Below, one piece after another: positions 10,169 to 17,619 of a DNA stretch of 64,000 nucleotides. This stretch comes from Nitrospira sp. (lineage in GTDB: Bacteria > Nitrospirota > Nitrospiria > Nitrospirales > Nitrospiraceae). The stretch lies in assembly GCA_024998565.1 (NCBI GenBank), contig JACOEM010000013.1:60510-124509 (forward strand), in the 5' to 3' direction. The position numbers and the translations under genes are program-made. How positions within the stretch are numbered: position 1 is the stretch's first letter; each line of letters begins with the position of its first letter. The notes under the pieces are model-generated. The model worked only from the letters and a program-made list of their open reading frames with translations, was not told where the DNA came from and ran no database searches.

Positions 10169-10876
10169 ATGATCAAGAAGAGACTCAATATTCGCATGTC
10201 CGGGTTGGGTGGGCAGGGCGCCGTGACGGCAGCCCACGTAATGGCCATGGCCGCCAACCGAGACGGAAAGTTTTCCATTTCGAATCCATTTTTTGGCGCC
10301 GAGAAACGAATGGCTCCCGCTGAAAGTTACTGTCGGATCGGCATTGAGCGGATCTATGACCGCGGTGAGTTGGTATTTCCCGACGTCATTGAAGTGTTTC
10401 ATCCTCAGGTTATTACAATGGGCAAGAGCTACACCATGCCCTTCTACTCCGGGGTCAAAGAGGGGGGGGTCGTCATCATCAACTCAGCCCAGCCTCTCTT
10501 GTCAGAAGAAGATATCAATCGCCTCAAGGACCTGAACGTGGCCTTGTTCTACATTGCGGGAACCGAGCTCGCGATCGAAGTCGCTGGCACCGAGCTCTCG
10601 ACCAATATGTCGATGATCGGTTCGGTCGCAGGTATTACCAAATGCGTCTCCATGGAAGCTCTCGACGGCGCCTTGCAGGAACGCTTTGGCAAGAAGTTCG
10701 TGGCATCCGGTGGTACCGCCTCCCTGGACGAAGCGATCAAAAAGAAGTTTGCCAAGAAAGAAATGCTATTAGCGAAGAACCTGGCAACCGTCAAGCGAGC
10801 CTACGAAATCGCAAGCGAATGGGCTGACAAGAACAAGGTCGAGTTGCGGGTTGGCAATCCTGCCGTTGCAGCTTAA
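10169..10876 (+). CDS. 2-oxoacid:ferredoxin oxidoreductase gamma subunit
   Basis: Gamma subunit of 235 residues, which helps form the CoA and interface region. The N-terminus has the family Rossmann-like pattern IRMSGLGGQGAVTAAHVMA, then FFGAEKRMAPAESYCRIG, where most family members have a G-x-E-x-R-G pattern. The gene starts 17 bases after the beta subunit with GGAGG upstream and is clearly part of the operon. Confidence 0.9.
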   Translation: MIKKRLNIRMSGLGGQGAVTAAHVMAMAANRDGKFSISNPFFGAEKRMAPAESYCRIGIERIYDRGELVFPDVIEVFHPQVITMGKSYTMPFYSGVKEGGVVIINSAQPLLSEEDINRLKDLNVALFYIAGTELAIEVAGTELSTNMSMIGSVAGITKCVSMEALDGALQERFGKKFVASGGTASLDEAIKKKFAKKEMLLAKNLATVKRAYEIASEWADKNKVELRVGNPAVAA

Positions 10877-10899
10877 CGAGAGAGAAGGAACCACGTCGC

Positions 10900-11178
10900 A
10901 TGTATAACGTAGCGCAAGTGATCGACGAGAAGTGCGTGGCCAAGAAGGGCTGCCGCCTCTGCATCATGTATTGCCCGGAAGCCAACTGCTTGGACCTTAA
11001 CTCGACAAAAATGGTGGCAGAAGTCACCATCGATCGTTGTAAGGGATGCGAACTCTGCGTCGTTGTCTGTAACGCCGCCAAACACGAGGCAATCGAGATG
11101 CAGGCAGTCAGCGCCACTGGGCAGCTGATGAGCCACAAGGGCGAGTCCGCAGGCCTCGGACAAGCCTACCAAGGGTAG
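10900..11178 (+). CDS. 2-oxoacid:ferredoxin oxidoreductase delta subunit, 2[4Fe-4S] ferredoxin
   Basis: Small iron-sulfur protein of 92 residues that passes electrons from the TPP site to ferredoxin. Two cluster motifs are seen: CRLCIMYCPEANC (with an upstream cysteine in KKGC) and CKGCELCVVVCNAAKHEA. The spacing is the 2[4Fe-4S] type, with the second motif ending C-N rather than the commoner C-P. Last gene of the operon, followed 20 bases later by an intrinsic terminator. Confidence 0.9.
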   Translation: MYNVAQVIDEKCVAKKGCRLCIMYCPEANCLDLNSTKMVAEVTIDRCKGCELCVVVCNAAKHEAIEMQAVSATGQLMSHKGESAGLGQAYQG

Positions 11179-11197
11179 CGAGTCGCGTTGTTACAAG

Positions 11198-11232
11198 GCC
11201 CCATAGCGTTCCACGCTATGGGGCTTTTTCTT
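11198..11232 (+). terminator. Intrinsic terminator of the ferredoxin oxidoreductase operon
   Basis: A perfect 11-bp stem (GCCCCATAGCG at 11198-11208 and CGCTATGGGGC at 11214-11224) with a five-base loop is followed by TTTTTCTT. It lies just after the delta subunit stop. Confidence 0.93.
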
Positions 11233-11259
11233 GAACTGAGCACTGAGAGGATCGATCCC

Positions 11260-11529
11260 ATGGAACAAGAAGACAATGTGCTCGATGAACTGCTACGTGA
11301 TATCGCCGGCCTACTGAATGAATATCCCAAGGCAATTGAGCGGCAAGCCGCAGCCATTCACGCCGGAGGGAAAGACCCTGAACTAGCTGAAAAGCTCATT
11401 AAGGCCGCCGATACGATGCGGGATAGCGGGAATCTCTACCTCACCTGGGCAAAACATTTTGCTGCACTGGCTGAAGGAAATACGGATGCCTCATCAGACG
11501 AAGACGAGACTGATGATTTCGGCATCTAA
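11260..11529 (+). CDS. Small acidic hypothetical protein
   Basis: Unrecognised protein of 89 residues, mostly helical by composition, with an acidic Asp/Glu tail (SSDEDETDDFGI). The longer frame begins inside the preceding terminator, so the ATG at 11260, with GAGAGG nine bases upstream, is preferred. It lies between the operon terminator and tRNA-Asn and may be a single-gene unit. No domain was recognised. Confidence 0.65.
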   Translation: MEQEDNVLDELLRDIAGLLNEYPKAIERQAAAIHAGGKDPELAEKLIKAADTMRDSGNLYLTWAKHFAALAEGNTDASSDEDETDDFGI

Positions 11530-11593
11530 AAAAGTCTCCCCCTTCTCTCTTTAGTTTTGCTAGAATGCCGACGATTATTTTGAGTCTCTTTGT

Positions 11594-11669
11594 TCCCCGG
11601 TAGCTCAGTTGGTAGAGCAGCCGGCTGTTAACCGGCTGGTCGCAGGTTCGAGTCCTGCCCGGGGAGCCA
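11594..11669 (+). tRNA. tRNA-Asn (GTT)
   Basis: Full cloverleaf by eye: acceptor TCCCCGG (11594-11600) pairs with CCGGGGA (11659-11665), D stem GCTC/GAGC, anticodon stem GCCGG/CCGGC with loop CTGTTAA (anticodon GTT at 11627-11629), T stem GCAGG/CCTGC with loop TTCGAGT. The discriminator G and an encoded CCA end at 11669. The 3' half is overlapped in antisense by the end of the serine recombinase gene, marking this tRNA as the left junction of the neighbouring island. Confidence 0.96.
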
Positions 11670-13175
11670 ACCTTTACGCTCCTGCGAACTCGTTCCCACC
11701 TCGGCAAGTTCAAAGATATTAAAGACGAGCTTGTCGGGGTAAACGATGATATCCCGCACCAAACACCGCAGCACTTCCATCTGCTCTTTCGGAAGTAACG
11801 CCGCAAAGATCTTTTGAAAATTCTTCAGGTTCCGTAGCACAACCTCTGAATCATATTCTCTTGCCGTATGCTCCTGGATCTGCCGTTGCACGGCCTGGTA
11901 CTGAGTTTCTAGGCTGTGCTGTTCCTGCTGCTGCCGGCGCATCTCATCTTCCAGGCGTTGGACGGATACCGTCCCCTGCCCTACCCCTCGCACTAATCGA
12001 TCTATTTCGCGTTCAAGCCGATTCAGGCTTGCCTTCAGCCGGATACCCTCCTGTTCCAATGGTCGCACTTGCTCTTTCTGGTCCCGGTTTAATTCTTCTA
12101 CGGTCACTTTCACCCATTCCGCCTGCTGACTTAGCGTGGATAGGTATTCAATCACCTGTCGTTCTACCGTATCGGCATTCAGGGCCTTAATCGTACAGAC
12201 CGTATTGTTGTGCTGCATGGTCTTCGTACAGCGATAGTAGGCAATCCGGTTAATCGACTGATCCTTACGGCGCTTCTGCGTGTAATGCGGCGTCATGAAA
12301 GATTGGCAGACACTGCATCTGAGCAGCCCCTTGAGGAGAAATGTCCGCTGGATCTTTGTTTCCGCTCGGCTATGTTCGCGAGGAAGCGATTGAACCTTGT
12401 GATACAACCCCTCCTCAATCAACGCCTCGTGTTCGCCTGGAAAAAGTTGGTCATTGAACTGGATGCGTCCGCAATAAATCGGATTCGTCAGGATATAGTC
12501 GAGCGTCATCTTCCCCCAGGGCTTCCCAGTCCTGGGAAACCATCCTCTGCGTTGTAGCTCGGCTCTGAGTCGGGTCAGTGAGGGATCTTGGGCAAAGTAT
12601 TGAAACATGAATTGGACGCTGGCCGCTTCCTCTGGATGCTTCACCAGGCGCTTGTCCTCATTGCGATAGCCAAAGGGAACATTCCCGCCGTTCCACAAGC
12701 CCTTGGTGGCCCGTTGCTGCATTTTGTCTCGGGTGCGGTCCGCCGTCATCTCCCGTTCGAACTGGGCAAAGTCGAGCAGGATGTTTCGTAGCAATCGTCC
12801 CATCGGATGGTGTGTATCGAGGCTTTGAGTAATCGACACGAACTTCGCGCCGTGGCGGTCGAACAAATCCATCAGGACATGAAAATCTTTTACGGATCTA
12901 GTCAATCGATCAATTTTGTACGCCAGCACGCAAGATATCCGTCCAGTTCGAATATCCTGCAGCATTTCCTTCAAGGCCGGTCGATTCATCGTATCCGCCG
13001 AGAAACCAGCGTCTTCATAGACTCGATAAATGACGTATTGGTCCTGGCTCTTGCAGTAGGCCTCCAGCTTTTCGCGCTGGGTTTCGAGGGAACTGTATTC
13101 GGTATCGGCCTGATTTCGCGTCGAGACGCGCGTATAGAGCCCGCAAATGGTCGGGACGGGGGTAGCTGCCATCAT
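11628..13175 (-). CDS. Large serine recombinase (site-specific integrase)
   Basis: Cuts and joins DNA through a serine-linked intermediate to integrate or excise the island. Domains: N-terminal resolvase with catalytic serine in LYTRVSTRNQ (about residue 18), DRLTRSVKDF and the RNILLDFAQFERE helix; a recombinase domain; a zinc ribbon (CSVCQSFMTPHY, then YRCTK and a later cysteine); a coiled coil (KASLNRLEREIDRLV). The start at 13175 has AAGGAA upstream and overlaps the metallopeptidase stop. Its last about 13 codons and stop lie antisense within tRNA-Asn, so the C-terminus is supplied by the attachment site. Confidence 0.92.
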   Translation of the reverse strand: MMAATPVPTICGLYTRVSTRNQADTEYSSLETQREKLEAYCKSQDQYVIYRVYEDAGFSADTMNRPALKEMLQDIRTGRISCVLAYKIDRLTRSVKDFHVLMDLFDRHGAKFVSITQSLDTHHPMGRLLRNILLDFAQFEREMTADRTRDKMQQRATKGLWNGGNVPFGYRNEDKRLVKHPEEAASVQFMFQYFAQDPSLTRLRAELQRRGWFPRTGKPWGKMTLDYILTNPIYCGRIQFNDQLFPGEHEALIEEGLYHKVQSLPREHSRAETKIQRTFLLKGLLRCSVCQSFMTPHYTQKRRKDQSINRIAYYRCTKTMQHNNTVCTIKALNADTVERQVIEYLSTLSQQAEWVKVTVEELNRDQKEQVRPLEQEGIRLKASLNRLEREIDRLVRGVGQGTVSVQRLEDEMRRQQQEQHSLETQYQAVQRQIQEHTAREYDSEVVLRNLKNFQKIFAALLPKEQMEVLRCLVRDIIVYPDKLVFNIFELAEVGTSSQERKGWLPGQDSNLRPAG

Positions 13176-13741
13176 GCCGTTCCTTTCTCTTGTAGGGCCA
13201 AGCAGGCGCGTTCCAGCCAGTTCGCCAAACGGATGCGCTGGTGATACCACGCCACATAGCCAATCACGCGCAGTGCGCGCCAGGCCATTTCTCGATTATT
13301 GAGCACGTACAGGAAGACCTCTCGCTCCAGTCGCTCCTTCGGTAAGGACCCCATCAGCCAGACGAGGGCGAAGGCATCGGCCTCGATGTCTCGATGATCG
13401 TGCGGAGTGAGTAAGGCTGGCTCGTCCGTGTCTTTCATGTCGGCGAGATGCAAATGGACATGCCCCAATTCGTGGGCGATGACAAACTGCCGATTCAGCG
13501 GACTGAGGCCCCGGCGAATCACAATCATGACCTGGCCTTCGTCCCTGGTCGTCATGCCCTCAATCTTCGGACTGAACGTCGTTTCCAGAAGCTCGACACC
13601 CTGTTGGGCAGCGGCATCTTCTTGATTGTGGAAAGGGAGAGTTTGGCAGTGGGGATAGATGGCTTGCAGTTTCTGAATAAAGCGTTCCGGTCGTCGCAAC
13701 CACTGGATGAATGAGGGGAGCAGACCGGATACCGTCTTCAT
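13172..13741 (-). CDS. ImmA/IrrE-type zinc metallopeptidase
   Basis: The 189 residues contain the zinc-protease motif HELGHVHLH with a downstream acidic residue in DIEADAFALVWLM, typical of the ImmA/IrrE (COG2856) family. In ICEBs1 and related elements ImmA cleaves the neighbouring immunity repressor and so induces excision. Here the gene is directly coupled to an XRE repressor upstream (ATGA overlap) and the recombinase downstream, so the same switch is likely. The repressor target is inferred from context only. Confidence 0.88.
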   Translation of the reverse strand: MKTVSGLLPSFIQWLRRPERFIQKLQAIYPHCQTLPFHNQEDAAAQQGVELLETTFSPKIEGMTTRDEGQVMIVIRRGLSPLNRQFVIAHELGHVHLHLADMKDTDEPALLTPHDHRDIEADAFALVWLMGSLPKERLEREVFLYVLNNREMAWRALRVIGYVAWYHQRIRLANWLERACLALQEKGTA

Positions 13742-14118
13742 CGTCGGCTTCTCCTCTTTCGTTGCTGGAGAATCACCGCCTTTAACTGCTTCATCGCCTC
13801 CTTCAGTTCTGCTGTCGACACGGCTTGGTGAGCACTCAAGAGGGCCGGGAGCAACAGATCCGGCACCCGCTTCGCTTCCACAAGCAGCCGTTCCGGCGGA
13901 TCGATGCGCAGGACCTCGGCCAGTCTCAGAATCATCTCATCGTCTGGTGGGAGTCCCCGTTCGCCCGATAACAAACGAGATAGATAAGCCGGGGATATAC
14001 CGGTTTCGCTGGCTACGGTCCGGAGACTGAGGTTGACCTCTTCCATTCGCTTTTTGACCAAGGCGCGAAAACCCTGCGGGGCTTGGGGAGTCTCTCGATT
14101 GAGCTCTGGAGTATTCAT
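13738..14118 (-). CDS. XRE-family repressor (ImmR-like)
   Basis: A protein of 126 residues with a lambda-Cro/C1-type helix-turn-helix at residues 30-65 (LRTVASETGISPAYLSRLL). The C-terminal half is helical and ends in a basic run (QQRKRRSRR). It begins an operon repressor-ImmA-recombinase. Its probable promoter lies only eight bases before the ATG, and no ribosome site is present, suggesting a leaderless mRNA. It likely represses the divergent gene at 14226 and itself through the palindrome overlapping its -35. Confidence 0.85.
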   Translation of the reverse strand: MNTPELNRETPQAPQGFRALVKKRMEEVNLSLRTVASETGISPAYLSRLLSGERGLPPDDEMILRLAEVLRIDPPERLLVEAKRVPDLLLPALLSAHQAVSTAELKEAMKQLKAVILQQRKRRSRR

Positions 14119-14126
14119 GGGGGCAG

Positions 14127-14158
14127 TCTATAGCTGAATTGTTGTCACACAGTCAACA
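14127..14158 (-). promoter_or_regulatory. Promoter and probable operator of the island repressor
   Basis: On the minus strand TTGACT (14156-14151) and TATAGA (14132-14127) are spaced by 18 bases. An inverted repeat TGTTG...CAACA (14140-14144 and 14154-14158, 9-base spacer) overlaps the -35, as an autoregulatory operator would. The -10 ends eight bases before the start codon, so the transcript should be nearly leaderless. Confidence 0.6.
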
Positions 14159-14176
14159 CAAAATCTTTCCATCATA

Positions 14177-14205
14177 TTGACCATGAGGCAACGAGCATCT
14201 ATAGT
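14177..14205 (+). promoter_or_regulatory. Divergent promoter of the island early genes
   Basis: TTGACC (14177-14182), a 17-base spacer and TATAGT (14200-14205) form a near-consensus sigma70 promoter. It reads into the small HTH gene at 14226, whose ATG has GGAGG (14215-14219) upstream. It lies back to back with the repressor promoter. Confidence 0.65.
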
Positions 14206-14225
14206 GCGCTTCACGGAGGCTGCAC

Positions 14226-14492
14226 ATGATCAAGAATCACCTAAAAGAATGGCGGGCGCGGCAAGCGCAACGCGGCATTTCCAAGGCTACCTTGGCTCGC
14301 CGAATACGCGTTAACCGTTCTTATGTCACCAAACTGGAGCAGGGCAAGGCGGTCCCCAGCCTGCAGGTCGCCCTTCAACTCGCTGAGTACTTCGGCTGCA
14401 CCGTAGATGACCTGTTTGAGTTGCACGTTGAAACGACGCTTGATCTTTCCCATGACGATATGTTGCCCAATGGGCACTCCGATGAAGATTGA
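14226..14492 (+). CDS. Small XRE-family transcriptional regulator
   Basis: An 88-residue protein made almost entirely of one helix-turn-helix domain (ISKATLARRIRVNRSYVTKLE at residues 19-39, then VPSLQVALQLAEYFGCTVDDLFEL). It resembles Cro/Xis-type small activators or repressors of integrative elements. It is transcribed divergently from the repressor and starts a four-gene rightward unit with overlapping stops and starts. Confidence 0.82.
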   Translation: MIKNHLKEWRARQAQRGISKATLARRIRVNRSYVTKLEQGKAVPSLQVALQLAEYFGCTVDDLFELHVETTLDLSHDDMLPNGHSDED

Positions 14493-14676
14493 AGTTCATT
14501 TCATCCCGATCAATCCACAGACCCGAGAGGAGCGCACCTCACGCCTGCAGGCCCTTCTGCTCCAGGGTGCGCGACGACTCACGACCTTGCCTGCCGGTAC
14601 TTCTACTAGTTCCCAGGATTCGCCTCTCCCGGCTTTCTCGCCACCTCCACCATCTCAGGAGACCTTTCATGGCTGA
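14482..14676 (+). CDS. Small island protein of unknown function
   Basis: Sixty-four residues starting at an ATG that overlaps the end of the HTH gene by 11 bases, and ending in a TGA that overlaps the next ATG by 8. The N-terminus is MKIEVHFIPINPQTREE, followed by a basic helix (RLQALLLQGARRL) and a Ser/Pro-rich tail. Tight overlaps on both sides support translation. No family was recognised. Confidence 0.55.
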   Translation: MKIEVHFIPINPQTREERTSRLQALLLQGARRLTTLPAGTSTSSQDSPLPAFSPPPPSQETFHG

Positions 14677-15415
14677 GGCCTATTCATCCAGGTTCGAATC
14701 AGCCCCTCAAGGCCCTGAATCAGGCGGGCGCCCTGTCAGGTCGGAATGGTCGCGTAAACAAAAGCGTGGCTATCAACGAGTCCGCTCGCTGTTGTGGTTT
14801 TGGGAGGCCCATCACTTTCAAGTGTTATGGGTCACCCTGTCTACCGCAGAAGGCGGTCAGGCCGAAAAGCTGACCTATCACCACAAGCAATTACGTCAGC
14901 GGATCGAGCGACAGCTCGGCTTTCGAGGATTGGAATATTACCAAGTTCGCACGGAAGAAGGTCACGGCGTGCTGCATATCTTTTGGGCTTGGCGAGTCCC
15001 AGATGGTGAACGCGCTCGCCGGTTTTGGATCTCACAAGAATGGCTCTCTGCACAATGGCAAGGCCTCCACGGGGCTCCGGTGGTATGGATCAAGGCCTAC
15101 CAGCCTGGAAATCGCTCCCGGAACCGCCTCAGCCGATATGTCATCAGCCAATACGTTCAGGATCAATCGGGCTACGTGAATATGTGCTGGTCCTGGAAAC
15201 GGTCGCTCGGTTTCCCCATGAGCGCTCTCTGGGAAGACATGCGCAATCAATGGTCGAGCAGGAATGCCTTTCGCCGGATTCGAGGGGAGATCGAAATCCC
15301 TCGCGTCGTGCTCTTTAAGACCTGGGAAGACCTGCTCGCCGGGCACGCCATCTGGCTCGACGGATTCATTCTGCAATTGGTTCTCGGAAAAGGCCTCACC
15401 TTTTCTAAAGCATGA
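14669..15415 (+). CDS. Putative rolling-circle type replication (HUH-like) protein
   Basis: Aromatic-rich protein of 248 residues. A histidine-hydrophobic-histidine stretch (GHGVLHIFWAW) near residue 110 and a later helix with tyrosines (RLSRYVISQYVQDQ), then a conserved-looking WSWKRSLGFP, resemble the metal-binding and nicking motifs of Rep proteins of small plasmids, phages and mobile elements. The start at 14669 has AGGAGA upstream; the frame extends 60 codons further but that part is Arg/Pro/Ser-rich shadow. GC-rich hairpins that could be its origin lie downstream at 15884-15940. The identification is by pattern only. Confidence 0.5.
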   Translation: MAEAYSSRFESAPQGPESGGRPVRSEWSRKQKRGYQRVRSLLWFWEAHHFQVLWVTLSTAEGGQAEKLTYHHKQLRQRIERQLGFRGLEYYQVRTEEGHGVLHIFWAWRVPDGERARRFWISQEWLSAQWQGLHGAPVVWIKAYQPGNRSRNRLSRYVISQYVQDQSGYVNMCWSWKRSLGFPMSALWEDMRNQWSSRNAFRRIRGEIEIPRVVLFKTWEDLLAGHAIWLDGFILQLVLGKGLTFSKA

Positions 15416-15663
15416 CTGCTCATACCTGTGTTCGGAAAATTGACTCCCTGTTTGGGCCAATGTGTTGCGGTCAGCCCGGTCTTGTCTATGATCGAGCCCG
15501 CAAGGGCTGGCTCTGCACTGCACACAGCCACGAACGGTTGTGTGAGTTCTGTCAGGCAGATCGGATGTGGGGACGCGTCTACTATCAGAGTGAAGGCGTC
15601 GCCAGAGAAATCCTACTCTGCTGCACCTGCGCTGGCCTCACCTTTCGCAAATCCCGCTACTAA
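15412..15663 (+). CDS. Small cysteine-rich (zinc-finger-like) protein
   Basis: Eighty-three residues with pairs CCGQ, LCEFCQADRMWG and LLCCTCAGLTF plus single Cys/His residues (LCTAHSHERLC), compatible with one or two structural zinc sites. Its ATG overlaps the preceding stop as ATGA, so it is made together with the Rep-like protein. No family was recognised; a DNA- or protein-binding accessory role in the element is possible. Confidence 0.65.
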   Translation: MTAHTCVRKIDSLFGPMCCGQPGLVYDRARKGWLCTAHSHERLCEFCQADRMWGRVYYQSEGVAREILLCCTCAGLTFRKSRY

Positions 15664-15692
15664 CCGCTCAAATCCTTCAAACCTGAACCTAT

Positions 15693-15736
15693 AGGCCCTG
15701 TCACCCCCTTGCGTCTTCCAAGGGGTGAGAGGGCCT
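15693..15736 (+). terminator. Long hairpin at the end of the island gene block
   Basis: Arms AGGCCCTGTCACCCC and GGGGTGAGAGGGCCT (15693-15736) pair over about 18 bases with one or two mismatches around a short loop. Only a weak T-rich stretch (TTGCTTC) follows. It lies 30 bases after the last gene, so a terminator is the simplest reading; part of the element end or origin is an alternative. Confidence 0.6.
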
Positions 15737-15833
15737 TGCTTCAACCACAGTTATCAAATGGACGACGGCGATGCGTCAGCTTGGCCGCCCCCTTGGAAAG
15801 TCTTCTAAAGGCGAGATGAGCAAGATAAGGACT

Positions 15834-15940
15834 TACGGAGCTACGGAGATTAATCGAAGAAGAATTCCGCCCAACGAGGCCGCCCGGCCGTTCCGGACCG
15901 ATGGACCGGACGGCCGGGGGGATCGGGGGCGCAGCCCCCG
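15834..15940. repeat. Direct repeats and GC-rich hairpins, possible origin or element end
   Basis: Within a gene-free stretch (15664-16041) lie a direct repeat TACGGAG-C-TACGGAG (15834-15848), an inverted repeat CCGGCCGTTCCGG / CCGGACGGCCGG (15884-15896 and 15906-15917, one bulged T) and a perfect hairpin CGGGGGC-GCA-GCCCCCG (15924-15940). Such structures are found at rolling-circle origins, transfer origins and element ends. No duplicate of the tRNA-Asn 3' end was found here, so the right boundary of the island is not fixed. Confidence 0.5.
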
Positions 15941-16041
15941 CTTCACTTGATCTATATAGTCAAAGTAGGACGCAGCGGGTCATCATAATACCTCTTGGCT
16001 CGCTACAGTATGGAGATTGGAGTATTCTCGATTAGCTCGAA

Positions 16042-16491
16042 GTGTGCTGGCGGGCAAGTGTGCTAGCCCACTTCGCATCTCAAGGGGATGTCCTGACTTT
16101 GTGGTTCCTGAAAAGAGTTGCCTTTGCATACTTCGGCGCAGTTCTGCTGCCGCTGCTACTCTTACCGTTAGCATTCGTTGAAACAGTGGGAGGCCATTCA
16201 GTACTATTTCTTGGGATTTTTGCCTCGCCTGCGGGAAGTCTTGCTGGGTGTGCATATTCCGATGTAAGAAGGCATTTTCAGCTAGGAGCAATTGTTGCTC
16301 GGACGGCAGCGGCTTCCATAGTTTTGTTAGTTTTATATTTCGTTTTGTTTCAAATTGAGGACGTACTACCATTTTTCAAGAACGATGGCTGGATACTTAT
16401 TCCTTTAGCTGGTCCATTGTTTGCCGGTGGGGTAAGCGAATTTATTCTTTTAAGAGCAGAGGGACAAAAATTCGTTCGGTCGAGGGTTTGA
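16042..16491 (+). CDS. Small integral membrane protein, unknown
   Basis: Up to 149 residues with about four hydrophobic segments: FGAVLLPLLLLPLAFVE, VLFLGIFASPAGSLAG, ASIVLLVLYFVLFQI and WILIPLAGPLFAGGV. No family was recognised. The annotated ATG has no ribosome site, and the first 20 residues look non-native. A TTG or GTG start near 16099, preceded by AAGGGG, would give a cleaner membrane protein. Base composition is lower in GC than the surroundings, which suggests acquired DNA. Confidence 0.5.
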   Translation: MCWRASVLAHFASQGDVLTLWFLKRVAFAYFGAVLLPLLLLPLAFVETVGGHSVLFLGIFASPAGSLAGCAYSDVRRHFQLGAIVARTAAASIVLLVLYFVLFQIEDVLPFFKNDGWILIPLAGPLFAGGVSEFILLRAEGQKFVRSRV

Positions 16492-16697
16492 GTTACGCCA
16501 AACTTGATCTGTAGATCTCAAGCTTTAGGGGTCGTGCAGCGTAAGGCTCGTGGAATCGATTTGAAGCCGTAATATCTAAACCGCTGTTTCTTTTGACGGA
16601 TAGATTCTCTTAGGTTACTCTTTTTTTCAGCATTCCCCCGTAAATTGTCGTTTTCCCGTCATCGAATTTCGTCACAACTCCGCCGAGGAGGTCCGAA

Positions 16698-17423
16698 GTG
16701 AAGACTTTGCTGATGGTTCTAGCGCTCGCCGTGCTAACTGGATGTGCTGCGAGCAAAGGGTTTGATCGTGGTGCGCTGAGGAGCTCTGCTGGTCCAGTCA
16801 CGACGGACCAAGCAATTGAGGATGTCCTCGCCCTCAAACCTCAACTGCCAGCTCCATTCAAACTGGGGGTGTACCTGAACAGTCATTCATGGATCTATAA
16901 GAAACGCTTCTGGACCGATGAGGAACAAAACCAATTGTTGGCTTTCGGTAGCCAACTCAAGGCTGCAGGGATCATTTCAGATATTTACTTGATCTCCGAA
17001 GACACCGTTCCAGGAAGCAATCACTGGACGTTTGGGAGCACGGCAAATCGGGAGCTCAAAGACCTGCGTTTAGCGGCAGCTCGATATGGAGCGGATGCCG
17101 TGCTTCTCATCACCGATGTTTCGGCGGTCGATCGTTATAATAACCCTGCAGCATTCTTGTACTGGACCATTATCGGAGCATATGTGGCCCCTGGCACGCA
17201 TAGTGACGCACTGGTTATGCTCAGGTCTTCTCTATGGGATGTTCGAAACGGGTATCTTTACGCAACGCAAGATGCCGAGGGTGTGGCAAAAAAGATCGGA
17301 CCGGCACTTCTTTTGGAAGATACTGCTTCTATCGATGAAGCGAAGAAAGTGGCGATCGCCGACTTTGGGGGAAAGCTTACTGAACGCCTGATGCGGCTCA
17401 ATGCAGCAAAGCCGTCTCCCTAA
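16698..17423 (+). CDS. Putative lipoprotein
   Basis: Exported lipoprotein of 241 residues with a short signal peptide and lipobox LTGCAAS (cysteine near residue 16). The mature part has an alpha/beta pattern (FKLGVYLNSHSW, ISDIYLISEDTV, AARYGADAVLLITDVS) and one hydrophobic stretch (AAFLYWTIIGAYVAPG). GTG start with a GAGGAGG ribosome site 8 bases upstream. No function is assigned. Followed by an intrinsic terminator, so it is a single-gene unit. Confidence 0.78.
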   Translation: MKTLLMVLALAVLTGCAASKGFDRGALRSSAGPVTTDQAIEDVLALKPQLPAPFKLGVYLNSHSWIYKKRFWTDEEQNQLLAFGSQLKAAGIISDIYLISEDTVPGSNHWTFGSTANRELKDLRLAAARYGADAVLLITDVSAVDRYNNPAAFLYWTIIGAYVAPGTHSDALVMLRSSLWDVRNGYLYATQDAEGVAKKIGPALLLEDTASIDEAKKVAIADFGGKLTERLMRLNAAKPSP

Positions 17424-17556
17424 CCGTGTCCCAGTGCTTGATTGTTGCAACTGAAGAAACTCGATATTAGACCGATTAGTAATTGAGAGTTGCCTTACGT
17501 TGTAAGGCAAACTGAATCGTACGACTGGGATACAGTCCGTGGAGCCACAATACGAA

Positions 17557-17596
17557 GGGGGTTGACTGTGTTGTCCGTCAGCCCCCTTCTCTTTTC
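17557..17596 (+). terminator. Intrinsic terminator after the lipoprotein gene
   Basis: Stem GGGGGTTGAC (17557-17566) with GTCAGCCCCC (17577-17586), one G-T pair and a 10-base loop, followed by TTCTCTTTTC. It lies about 130 bases after the lipoprotein stop and just before the convergent aldolase-like gene, so it may serve mainly the plus strand. Confidence 0.75.
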
Positions 17597-17619
17597 CCCA
17601 AATCCTCCTTACCTCTTCA

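Noticed and set aside
11188..11259. Upstream extension of the small acidic protein
   Set aside because: It starts inside the transcription terminator of the preceding operon; the ATG at 11260 with a ribosome site is preferred.
15950..17500. Search for a second copy of the tRNA-Asn 3' end as the right island junction
   Set aside because: No match to the tRNA 3' segment was found; serine recombinases need only a very short shared core, so the right end remains undefined.
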